Origin: Xenopus tropicalis
Lineage: Eukaryota; Chordata; Amphibia; Anura; Pipidae
Assembly: GCF_000004195.4 (NCBI RefSeq)
Contig: NC_030679.2
Coordinates: forward strand, 153,161,374 to 153,225,373
Length of the DNA: 64,000 nucleotides
Direction of reading: 5' to 3'
The notes under the pieces: model-generated
What the model saw: the letters and a program-made list of their open reading frames with translations, nothing else
Told to the model about the DNA's origin: nothing
Database searches by the model: none
Program-made: the position numbers and the translations under genes
Shown here: piece by piece, positions 31,358-40,984 of the stretch
Numbering within the stretch: position 1 is the stretch's first letter
How the letters are laid out: each line of letters begins with the position of its first letter

Positions 31358-32323
31358 ATGCATGAGAAGAACCAGACGTGGGTCAGTGAGATTGTTCTCT
31401 TGGGGTTTCAGAATCTCCACAACTTCAAGGTTCCCCTGTTCTCTCTGTTCCTTCTGATTTACATTCTGACAGTTTGGGAGAACATCCTCATCATAGTGTT
31501 GGTGGCCTTCAGCCGGAACCTCCACTCCCCCATGTACTTATTTATACAACAACTGTCTGTGTCTGACCTCATGCAGTCCACAAACATTGTCCCCACCCTT
31601 CTCCTGACTATAATGAATGAAGGGGCCGCAGTGCGGCTAGTTGCATGTATAACACAATTGTGTTGTTTTGGTGGCTTGGAAACATTGCAATGTCTTCTTC
31701 TCTCAGTAATGTCCTATGACAGATATGTGGCCATCTGCATCCCTCTGAGATACACTTCTATCATGTCCCACAGGGTTTGTGTTTCATTAATTTTCATATC
31801 ATGGCTGCTTGGTCTTATCATAACATTCAATACTGGAAATGCCGTACACTCACTCCAATTTGGTAATCAAAATTCTATTGACCATTTTTTTTGTGATTTC
31901 TTTCCTTTTGTTGAACTTTCCTGCTCCAACACTTTCTTCTTCCATATAGAAGTAATATTAGGTTCTGTCCCTGTAGTTTTCTTCCCCTTTATACTCATCA
32001 GTGTATCATATATGTGTATTGCCCATGCAATCCTAAAGATAGTGTCCCATACCGGGAGGCAAAAAGCCTTCTCCACCTGCAGCTCCCACTTGGCCGTGGT
32101 CTCCATGTTTTATGGGACTCTCATTGCTATTTATGTGGTTCCCCCCAGGAAAGAATCACAGACCACAAGCAAAGTTCTCTCCCTGTTATACACAGTTGTG
32201 ATTCCTTTGGTTAACCCAGTTATTTACAGTTTAAGAAGTAAAGATATCAAGGATGCCCTTAAGAAATTATTAGTAGGTTATTGCTCACAACTTGACACAT
32301 ATGGGGTTGTAAAGCAAATATAA
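31358..32323 (+). CDS. OR4: class II olfactory receptor, intact
   Basis: A 321-residue odorant receptor starting at the ATG at 31358 (MHEKNQTW), 3 bp after a clean acceptor TTTCTCAG (31354). N5 glycosylation site; E41-N42; PMYLFIQQL in TM2, where most paralogues have PMYFFLQQL; C97; MSYDRYVAIC 118-127; ECL2 has G169 in place of cysteine, with C179 and C189 kept; SYMCIAHAIL; KAFSTCSSHL; PLVNPVIYSLRS. The C-tail ends LDTYGVVKQI, shared with OR5, its closest relative. AATAAA near 32380 could be the poly(A) signal. Flanking DNA downstream is duplicated at OR5, so the two genes came from one segmental duplication. Confidence 0.96.
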   Translation: MHEKNQTWVSEIVLLGFQNLHNFKVPLFSLFLLIYILTVWENILIIVLVAFSRNLHSPMYLFIQQLSVSDLMQSTNIVPTLLLTIMNEGAAVRLVACITQLCCFGGLETLQCLLLSVMSYDRYVAICIPLRYTSIMSHRVCVSLIFISWLLGLIITFNTGNAVHSLQFGNQNSIDHFFCDFFPFVELSCSNTFFFHIEVILGSVPVVFFPFILISVSYMCIAHAILKIVSHTGRQKAFSTCSSHLAVVSMFYGTLIAIYVVPPRKESQTTSKVLSLLYTVVIPLVNPVIYSLRSKDIKDALKKLLVGYCSQLDTYGVVKQI

Positions 32324-32387
32324 ACATGATCTATTCCATTCTGTATATACAGTAAGATATATAAGATAGTTTTCACTAAAAATAAAC

Positions 32388-32580
32388 AGTATCTGGTAGA
32401 GTTAAGTCTAAAATGACTTTTCTGAACGTGTTAAATGTTTCATCACTCATCCTAATGGTTTCTTCATTTCTGAACTGAAGAAGTCACTCGGATGAGCGGT
32501 GAAACTTTTTCTAGAAATCTCAGAATTCAGTTCTACTGGATACTTTATATCATTGACTGGATGAATGAGAATCTTCATAG
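32388..32580. repeat. Interspersed repeat present only in the OR4 copy
   Basis: This stretch is absent from the otherwise matching OR5 3' flank (40500..40515). It contains CTGAAGAAGTCACTCGGATG followed by AGCGGTGAAAC, and CTGGATGAATGAGAATCTTC, pieces of a widespread vertebrate interspersed repeat whose class I cannot name with certainty. Its ends show partial inverted similarity (AGTATCTGGTAGA and TCTACTGGATACT). Confidence 0.5.
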
Positions 32581-33900
32581 GTAAGTAACACAATATATAA
32601 CTAAAGCTGGGAATATTGTGGTGAGATATGAGGTTCCATAGAATTATACAGATATTATTGTACCATGACTATTTGACTTTTTGGAGTTTGGGCAGGTTAG
32701 AGAACTTCAATTCTGTACCTTGGGGAGAAATGGCTGCTCACTGGGCAGATACTGGCTGGGGATGGTGCGGGGGGTTTGGAGATGGGACAGTTTAGGTGAA
32801 AGAGAGAGACGGGGTTGTTACAAATAAAGGGGCAGTAGGGGATGGAAGTGCACAAATACACAATAATAGATTGGCCATTTTGGGTAAAGATGTTGGAGCA
32901 AGGTGACTTGTAGAGCTCGTAGGGAGCAGCAATAATCAGCATAAACATATAAACACAGCATCATCTAAACACTGCAGTCATTTTCCCCAGACTCCCCTCC
33001 GAAGGCAGCCCATTACAGGGATCCCCTACAGTGTAGAACAGGGATCCCCAACCTTTTATACCCGGGAGCCACATTTAAATGGAAAAAGTGTTGGAGAGCA
33101 ACACAAACATTAAAAACGTTCCTGGGGGTGCCAATAAGAGCTATAATTGGCTACTTAATAGCCCCTATGTAGACTGGCAGCCTATAGATGGCTCTGTGTG
33201 ACATTATACTTGTTTTTTTTTGCAACCATAACTTGTCTCCTTACCAGGAATTCAATAATGAGCCCCTGCTTTGTGGCCACTGGGAGCAAGATCCAAGGGG
33301 TTTGGGAGCAACATGTTGCCCCCGAGTTACTGGTTGGGGATCACTGATGTAGAACAATCATTAACAGAACTAGTATGAGCATCAGTAGCTTCATCAAAGT
33401 ACAAGGGAAGGGCCCGGCTAACAGAGTGCAATATAACAAGTTCTCCCAAAAGTGTCATAAGTGAAGAATTGAAGAGGGACCCTAAAATAATCTTCTCTCC
33501 TCACATTCCAAGGATAAGTCCAGAAGGTCCTTGATTGGAGCCAACGAAAATGCTTAGATGATCAACCATAGGAGGTGGTACATTCCCTGTTCTTGGCTAA
33601 AATGAAGAACGTAGCATCTAAGCCCAAACTTTGAGGAAAGCCACCACCTTCCACAGGCAGCTGAGATTGTCTAGGATTATGGGATGGAGGGGTGCAAATC
33701 AGTTGTTGTCACCAACCTCTTCTTCTTTGCCTTCAGTAGGTCCATTATTTCCATTACTTGCAAAATTGAACGGTTCATCGGCAGTGGGAACCTGAGGTAC
33801 CAGAAGCCAATTATTCCCCTCAGCCCTCTGCTCAGGGCCCCCCACTTGTAACACTGGAACGTTAGTAGCTTCTTTAGCCACTCCCCCAGTCATTAATTTC
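32581..33900 (+). repeat. Segmental duplication, OR4 copy
   Basis: Matches 40505..41023 plus 43692..44400 once the nested insertion there is removed. It includes the hAT MITE at 33039. Together with OR4/OR5 this is one duplicated unit of about 2.5 kb or more. No gene other than OR4 lies in it. Confidence 0.85.
33039..33346. mobile_element. hAT-type MITE
   Basis: The ends are CAGGGATCCCCAACCTTTTA and GGTTGGGGATCACTG. The 8-bp target duplication is GTGTAGAA (33031..33038) and ATGTAGAA (33347..33354). The same insertion exists at OR5. Confidence 0.85.
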
Positions 33901-33921
33901 TCCACCTTCACACCTCAAAAT

Positions 33922-34250
33922 TAGTGATGAGTAAATCTGTCCCGTTTTGCTTAGGCGAAATATTAGCGAAACGCTGAAAATGACGCGCATCAAAAAAAAT
34001 TGTTGTTCGCATCAATTTTTTGATAAAAAAAACATTTCTTTTTGACTCAAGTCGCTTGCATCTTTTTTGTTCCCCCGTGCCCTTTTTTTGACGTGACCGC
34101 GCCCAATTTGACACACGACAAAAAAAAAATTCTGCTTGGCAAATTTTTCTGTGGCGAATTTTCACGGACATTTCGCGAAACAATTCCAGAAAGGCGCAAT
34201 GCGGAAATTCGCTGCGAATCCATACCTGCCGAAAAAATTCACTCATCACT
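33922..34250. mobile_element. MITE with TAGTGATGAG-type ends
   Basis: Begins TAGTGATGAGTAAATCTGTC and ends ATTCACTCATCACT. Internal sequence resembles 15238..15572 (TTTTTTGACGTGACCGCGCC and GCGAATCCATACCTG). Confidence 0.7.
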
Positions 34251-34384
34251 CATCATTACTCAAAATATTTAGGTATCGGAAATGAAAGTTCAATTGCAGT
34301 GAAAATTCTTTGTTTTTAGGAATTCAACTGTTTAAAAAAGAACTGAAAATGTAGAATAGTTTGAATGCTGAGAATCTGTCTCCC

Positions 34385-34893
34385 AGCCATTTCTATAGAA
34401 ACATGTCAGGTTCTAGATGTATTTCTATGGAAACGTGTCAGGTTCTAGATGTATTTCTATAGAAACTTGTCAGGTTCTAGATTTATTTATATATAAACTT
34501 GTCAGGTTCTAGATTTATTTCTATGGAAACTTGTCAGGTTCTAGATTTATTTCTATAGAAACTTGTCAGGTTCTAGATTTATTTCTATAGAAACATGTCA
34601 GGTTCTTGATTTATTTCTATGGAAACTTGTCAGGTTCTAGATGTATTTATATAGAAACTTGTCAGGTTCTAGATTTATTTATATGGAAACTTGTCAGGTT
34701 CTAGATGTATTTATATAGAAACTTGTCAGGTTCTAGATTTATTTCTATAGAAACATGTCAGGTTCTTGATTTATTTCTATGGAAACTTGTCAGGTTCTAG
34801 ATGTATTTATATAGAAACTTGTCAGGTTCTAGATTTATTTCTATAGAAACTTGTCAGGTTCTAGATTTATTTCTATAGAAACGTGACAGGTTC
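34385..34893. repeat. 32-bp minisatellite with palindromic core
   Basis: About 16 units of the type TTGTCAGGTTCTAGATTTAT plus TTCTATAGAAAC. Most units contain GTTTCTATAGAAAC or its near form, a perfect inverted repeat, so the array could fold into many short hairpins. Confidence 0.95.
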
Positions 34894-36365
34894 TAGTCCC
34901 TGATTTATTTCATGTGAAGTGTTAGGCCCACAAATTAGGTAACAATGCAAGAACACCACCTAGACTTCGTTCTTCAGATATCAGAAGAGATTTAATCTTT
35001 TACATCGATGGGGAGACAATGTACAATGGAATATTGTGCATAAAACCTCCAAGTTGTTTACACTCTATCATGCCTTTTTATACCCTTCAGTGGGGGATTT
35101 CCAAAGGCCCCCACTGCCCCCAAATATTGTCCAATCAGAGTCCAATATTCCCCTGTTATCTGTCCATCATTCGGGAACCTTCTCCTCACGTTTGACCACG
35201 CGTGATACTAGAAGTTTCTGGACTTTCCATAACAACATGTGACATCTGGGGCCCATCGATAGCATGGGGTGACGATGTATGATTCAGCATATAGCAATTA
35301 ATCATTCCTTATCTGTAAACAACTTACATAAAGTGTACAAACAACTTATTTTAAATGTATAAACTTTTGCTGTAATTTCTTGCTAGTTTTAGGCCTTAAA
35401 TTTACTAGTAGGCTTAAAGACCTAGTAGAAGACTAGTAGAAGCTTAAACACCTAGATTTAAACCTGTCCTCACAGAAGTTTTGAGAAGTTTTCTTCTGAC
35501 GGCTAAATCTTCAATAACCGAGTTTGAAAAACTCAAATTTCAATACATTTTTAGATTTTGTTTTTTGTTGTTATTTTCTTGTGGAAAAAATACGATTTCA
35601 AAATTGTCCCCAATTTTGTCTGCGTTGGTAAATGATGGGCAAGTTGGGCACAGAGTGTTGGGCGGCGGCCATTGTGCCGGGTTCCTGGGAACAAACTGGG
35701 ACTTTGCACGACTTTAGTAAATGAGGCCGTCTCTGGGGTCTAAAATGTATTTACTTCAAATAAAATGATTTATTCTGTTGGTTTTTGATTCTCTGTTTAG
35801 TCTCCCCCTTTATGTTTAATAAAAACTCTCATAGAGGAAAGTGGGGGGAGTGGTGTATATGTACCAAGCGGGGGAGGGGCAATGAAGGCAAATTCTGGGG
35901 TAAAAATCCAAATAAACCTTTACAGCTTTTACCCGACTTGTATTTGCCTTTCCCTCGCTCACATTATTTGCCCCTTTGTGTCTCTTCCCCCACAGGGTTT
36001 AGGGTAGTTATTAAAGAGAAGCAGCTCAGTAGGTTTAGGTGCAATTAGCGAGATCCCGATTTCTCTTTGTGAGACCCAGACCCAAGGGAATAACAATATC
36101 GTGTATTTATACAGCGCCAACATGTTCTGCAGCGATGTACAATAAATGGGCGTATCCGGTAACTATACAAAACCACCAATACCCAGTGGTCCTGCCCAAA
36201 GAGCTTATTAAAGGGAAAATACACCCCCAGAATTAATACGTAACCAACAGACAGTTTATATTATGTTATGTGACCTATTAAAGAACCTCCCCAAACTGGA
36301 ATATATATACTGTATATCAGTAAATATTGCCCTTTTGCATCCTTTCCCTTGAGCCGCCATTTTGT
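34894..36365. other. Intergenic, no gene seen
   Basis: No gene is recognised. A fragment of the common interspersed repeat (GTATTTATACAGCGCCAACA, TGTACAATAAATGGG, GCCCAAAGAGCTTATTA) lies at 36090..36215. Confidence 0.4.
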
Positions 36366-37115
36366 GATGGGCTGTGTGCTCCCTCAGAGATCCCCCGACA
36401 GGAAGTAATACAGCTGTGTGCTCCCTCAGAGATCCCCCGACAGGAAGTAATACAGCTGTGTGCTCTTTCAGAGATCAGCTGACAGGAAGTAATACAGCTG
36501 TGTGCTCCCTCAGAGATCAGCTGACAGGAAGTAATACAGCTGTGTGCTCTCTCAGAGATCAGCCGACAGGAAGTGTTGGGCTGTGTGCTCCCTCAGAGAT
36601 ACCCCGACAGGAAGTAATACAGCTGTGTGCTCTCTCAGAGATCAGCCGACAGGAAGTGTTGGGCTGTGTGCTCCCTCAGAGATCAGCTGACAGGAAGTGA
36701 TGGGCTGTGTGCTCCCTCAGAGATACCCCGACAGGAAGTAATACAGTTGTGTGCTCTCTCAGAGATCAGCCGACAGGAAGTGATGGGCTGTGTGCTCCCT
36801 CAGAGATCAGCTGACAGGAAGTGATGGGCTGTGTGCTCCCTCAGAGATCCCCCAACAGGAAGTAATACAGCTGTGTGCTCCCTCATAGATCAGCTGACAG
36901 GAAGTGATGGGCTGTGTGCTCCCTCAGAGATCAGCTGACAGGAAGTGATGGGCAGTGTGCTCCCTCAGAGATCAGCTGACAGGAAGTGATGGGCTGTGTG
37001 CTCCCTCAGAGATCAACCGACAGGAAGTGATGGGCTGTGTGCTCCCTCATAGATCAGCTGACAGGAAGTGATGGGCTGTGTGCTCCCTCAGAGATCAGCT
37101 GACAGGAAGTGATGC
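36366..37115. repeat. About 41-bp minisatellite, about 18 copies
   Basis: The unit is GGGCTGTGTGCTCCCTCAGA plus GATCAGCTGACAGGAAGTGAT, with variants GATCCCCCGACAGG and AATACAGCTGTGTGC. Each unit carries ACAGGAAGT, an ETS-type core, but this is probably incidental. Confidence 0.95.
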
Positions 37116-37509
37116 AGCTCTAACTGTAACAGGAAGTAGTGTGGGAGCAAAAGGCAGAACTCTGCTCATTCATTGGCTGATGGGGCCTAGCATGTATGTG
37201 TGCCTTGGCTTGTTTGTGTGCACTGTGACTCCTATGATTGTTCCTCAGTATTCATGAGGGTTTGATAGGGGAAAGCATGGAGTCACCCCCAGCCCTTCTG
37301 CACCCCTTATTGCCCCTTCACTTCCAACCGGGGTCCAACAACAGCCAATGACCCCTATAGAGTTTTAAAGAAACATCTAGTGCCCTAGATCCTGACTGTC
37401 ACTTCTGCTCGCTTGTAATGAGATGAGACCCAATCACAGCAGAGCGTCAATACAGGGTGAAAGGGTTAGAGCCAGTGGGATTGTGGGGCAGAGATTCCTC
37501 TGAAGAGAA

Positions 37510-37817
37510 AAGGTCCATGTTCCTCACTCTGCTGTTGTGTCGGTTACTGATAAACTTTATATTCACTGATTAAATCCAACAGGAAATTACAGTTCCTTAT
37601 TCTGCTACTGGGAGTTTCAATGTAGAAATTGTAGTAGTTTCCTGCTACTTCCTATGGGAACAAAATATAAACTTTTAGATAAAAAAAATAAATATTAACG
37701 TTTCAATAGCAGAAAATATAAAATATAATTCATTACAAATATTTTTATTTTAAATTTCTGCTGCTGTTTCAAATTAAGGTGAGTATATCATTAAATATAA
37801 TTGTCTTTACCCAAAGG
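37510..37817 (+). repeat. 5' block shared by OR5 and OR6
   Basis: Nearly identical to 44640..44950 (for example CTCTGCTGTTGTGTCGGTTA and CTGCTACTGGGAGTTT). It directly precedes the promoter cassette in both genes, so the whole upstream region was duplicated. No gene is present. Confidence 0.8.
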
Positions 37818-37965
37818 ATTGTTAATTACCCCAAACCCCCGAGTCTCCCGGAGATTCCCCAGTAGGTTTCCCAGCTGTGGGTGTTACTGGCACCGGGTAA
37901 TAAAAGGAGATCTGTTCTTCCCTGCCCAGTCAGTATCTGGGGCGGTTCTGGTAGGTGCAAATCAG
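37818..37965 (+). promoter_or_regulatory. OR5 promoter cassette and exon 1 with deleted donor
   Basis: TAATTA at 37823..37828, TCTCCCGGAGATTCCCC (O/E-like), TAATAAAA at 37898..37905, and exon tail AAATCAG ending at 37965. Spacings are 75 and 67 bp. The donor is deleted as in OR3 and OR6 (CAG followed by TAGAAT). CTG|GTAGGT just upstream is the only obvious substitute. Confidence 0.7.
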
Positions 37966-39126
37966 TAGAATATTCCCCCAAGAACATCTTTCCTGTAAAG
38001 TGATTTGATTGGAAAGAAATGGTTGGGATTGTGTTAGCAAAATGGCAGGAGAAATGCAGAGCAGGTTACACATTGGGAGAAGCTCATGGGGGCATCTTCC
38101 TATGGTTCCACAGTATCTGGGGCGGTTCTGGTAGGGGCAAATCAGTAGAATATTCCCCCAAGAACATCTTTCCTGTAAAGTGATTTGATTGGAAAGAAAT
38201 GGTTGGGATTGTGTTAGCAAAATGGCAGGAGAAATGCAGAGCAGGTTACACATTGGGAGAAGCTCATGGGGGCATCTTCCTATGGTTCCACAGTATCTGG
38301 GGCGGTTCTGGTAGGGGCAAATCAGTAGAATATTCCCCCAAGAACATCTTTCCTGTAAAGTGATTTGATTGGAAAGAAATGGTTGGGATTGTGTTAGCAA
38401 AATGGCAGGAGAAATGCAGAGCAGGTTACACATTGGGAGAAGCTCATGGGGGCATCTTCCTATGGTTCCACAGTATCTGGGGCGGTTCTGGTAGGGGCAA
38501 ATCAGTAGAATATTCCCCCAAGAACATCTTTCCTGTAAAGTGATTTGATTGGAAAGAAATGGTTGGGATTGTGTTAGCAAAATGGCAGGAGAAATGCAGA
38601 GCAGGTTACACATTGGGAGAAGCTCATGGGGGCATCTTCCTATGGTTCCACAGTATCTGGGGCGGTTCTGGTAGGGGCAAATCAGTAGAATATTCCCCCA
38701 AGAACATCTTTCCTGTAAAGTGATTTGATTGGAAAGAAATGGTTGGGATTGTGTTAGCAAAATGGCAGGAGAAATGCAGAGCAGGTTACACATTGGGAGA
38801 AGCTCATGGGGGCATCTTCCTATGGTTCCACAGTATCTGGGGCGGTTCTGGTAGGGGCAAATCAGTAGAATATTCCCCCAAGAACATCTTTCCTGTAAAG
38901 TGATTTGATTGGAAAGAAATGGTTGGGATTGTGTTAGCAAAATGGCAGGAGAAATGCAGAGCAGGTTACACATTGGGAGAAGCTCATGGGGGCATCTTCC
39001 TATGGTTCCACAGTATCTGGGGCGGTTCTGGTAGGGGCAAATCAGTAGAATATTCCCCCAAGAACATCTTTCCTGTAAAGTGATTTGATTGGAAAGAAAT
39101 GGTTGGGATTGTGTTAGCAAAATAGC
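37936..39126 (+). repeat. 180-bp OR intron repeat array, about six units (OR5)
   Basis: Units start at 37936, 38116, 38296, 38476, 38656 and 38836, with a partial from 39016 that breaks off at 39126. Units are almost identical. The 427-codon minus-strand frame is a by-product of the 60-codon period. Confidence 0.97.
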
Positions 39127-39290
39127 AGAGATGATCAAGGAAAAACCAAAAATGAAAACGGGAAAAACCAACAGAGAAGGCCTCAATGAATGTGAAGAGT
39201 TTCCAAGCAACACTTTTTATATATCTTCTAGTTTGCTGGGTTTGTATGAGAGTCTTTAATATACATTTTTAATATATATTTATTTCCCTC

Positions 39291-39362
39291 CAGAGAATGC
39301 ACGAGAAGAACCAGACGTGGGTCAGTGAGATTTTGTTTGTGGTCCTTTTACCTCCTAAATGA
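39291..39362 (+). pseudogene. Truncated OR coding-exon relic before OR5
   Basis: TTTCCCTCCAG is followed by AGAATG and codes MHEKNQTWVSEI, identical to the OR N-terminus, to 39332. The frame then leaves the family (LFVVLLPPK) and stops at 39360. It keeps an intact acceptor 3 bp before the ATG (AG at 39292..39293), whereas OR5 itself has lost its own. It may be the remnant of an unequal exchange or partial duplication, and if spliced to it would act as an upstream ORF of about 21 codons. Confidence 0.8.
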
Positions 39363-39489
39363 GAATCACCTACCAACAAACCCTGATATCGTCTGATGAT
39401 CTGTTCAGTTGTGTTTGGAATCTGAGTGTATTATAGTCCTTTGTTGACCTGTTACATGGTTAACTCTTGTGGGCAGTTTTCCCTACACA

Positions 39490-40455
39490 ATGAATGAGAA
39501 GAACCAGACGTGGGTCAGTGAGATTGTTCTCTTGGGATTTCAGAATCTCCACAACTTCAAGGTTCCCCTGTTCTCTCTGTTCCTTCTGATTTACATTCTG
39601 ACAGTTTGGGAGAACGTCCTCATCATAGTGTTGGTGGCCTTCAGCCGGAACCTCCACTCCCCCATGTACTTACTTATACAACAACTGTCCGTGTCTGACC
39701 TCATGCAGTCCACAAACATTGTCCCCACCCTGCTCCTGACTATAATGAATGAAGGGGCCGCAGTGCAGCTGGTTGGATGTATTACACAATTGTGTTGTTT
39801 TGGTGGCTTGGAAACATTGCAATGTCTACTCCTAGCAGTAATGGCCTATGACAGATATGTGGCCATCTGCATCCCCCTGAGATACACTTCTATAATGTCC
39901 CACAAGGTTTGTGTTACATTAATTTTAATATCATGGCTGCTTGGTCTTATCATAACATTTAATACTGGAAATGCCGTACACTCTCTCCAATTTGGTAAGA
40001 AGAATTCTATTGACCATTTTTTTTGTGATTTCTTTCCTTTTGTTGAACTTTCCTGCTCCAACACTTTCTTCTTCCATATAGAAGTCATCTTATTGTCAGT
40101 CCCTGCAATTTTCTTCCCCTTTATACTCATCAGTGTATCATATATGTGTATTGCCCATGCAATCCTAAAGATAGTGTCCCATACCGGGAGGCAAAAAGCC
40201 TTCTCCACCTGCAGCTCCCACTTGGCCGTGGTCTCCATGTTTTATGGGACTCTAATCGCTATTTATTTGGCTCCATCCAAAACACGTTCACAGACCATAA
40301 GCAAAGTTCTCTCCCTGTTATACACAGTTGTGATTCCTTTGGTTAACCCGGTTATTTACAGTTTTAGAAGTAAAGATATCAAGGATGCCCTAAAAAAATT
40401 ATTAGAAGGTTATTGTTCACAACTTGACACATATGGGGTTGTAAAGCAAATATGA
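39490..40455 (+). CDS. OR5: class II olfactory receptor, intact frame
   Basis: A 321-residue odorant receptor, closest to OR4. The ATG at 39490 (MNEKNQTW) is chosen by alignment. N5 glycosylation site; E41-N42; PMYLLIQQL; C97; MAYDRYVAIC 118-127; G169 replaces the first ECL2 cysteine as in OR4 (LQFGKKN), C179 and C189 kept; SYMCIAHAIL; KAFSTCSSHL; PLVNPVIYSFRS, where most have YSLR. The C-tail is LDTYGVVKQI. The acceptor beside the ATG is lost (CCCTACACAATG); the nearest AGs are GGGCAG 18 bp upstream of the ATG and the acceptor of the relic at 39293. AATAAA lies near 40500. The coding sequence shows no break, but both splice signals of the standard gene model are damaged. Confidence 0.94.
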   Translation: MNEKNQTWVSEIVLLGFQNLHNFKVPLFSLFLLIYILTVWENVLIIVLVAFSRNLHSPMYLLIQQLSVSDLMQSTNIVPTLLLTIMNEGAAVQLVGCITQLCCFGGLETLQCLLLAVMAYDRYVAICIPLRYTSIMSHKVCVTLILISWLLGLIITFNTGNAVHSLQFGKKNSIDHFFCDFFPFVELSCSNTFFFHIEVILLSVPAIFFPFILISVSYMCIAHAILKIVSHTGRQKAFSTCSSHLAVVSMFYGTLIAIYLAPSKTRSQTISKVLSLLYTVVIPLVNPVIYSFRSKDIKDALKKLLEGYCSQLDTYGVVKQI

Positions 40456-40504
40456 ACATGATCTATTCCATTCTGTATATTAGTACAAGTTTTACTAAAA
40501 ATAA

Positions 40505-40984
40505 ACACAAGTAACACAATATATAACTAAAGCTGGGAATATTGTAGTCAGATATGAGGCTCCATACAATAATCTGCCCTTGTGCGTTGAGCAAACAATT
40601 TGTACAGATATTATTGTGCCATGAATATTGGAGTTTGGGCAGGTTAGAGAACTTCAATTCTGTACCTTGGGGAGAAATGGCTGCTCACTGGGCAGATACT
40701 GGCTGGGGATGGTGCGGGGGGTTTGGAGATGGGACAGTTTAGGGAAAGAGAGAGACGGGGTTGTAACAAATAAAGGGGCAGTAGGGGATGGAAGTGCACA
40801 AATACACAACAATAGATTGGCCATTTTGGGTAAAGATGTTGGAGCAAGGTGACTTGTAGAGCTCGTAGGGAGCAGCAATAATCAGCATAAACATATAAAC
40901 ACAGCATCATCTAAACACTGCAGTCATTTTTCCCAGACTCCCCTCCGAAGGCAGCCCATTACAGGGATCCCCTACAGTGTAGAA
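40505..40984 (+). repeat. Segmental duplication, OR5 copy (left part)
   Basis: Matches 32581..33038 closely. It continues at 43917 after the nested elements. No gene is present. Confidence 0.85.

Noticed and set aside
37930..39213. 427-codon frame, and similar ones at 20135..21897, 13183..13488 and 53483..54073
   Set aside because: By-product of the 180-bp repeat (60 codons per unit). The strand is antisense to the OR and the repeat is intronic in the proposed model.
39297..39362. A complete second OR gene before OR5
   Set aside because: Only 12 codons match the family; the following sequence diverges and stops.
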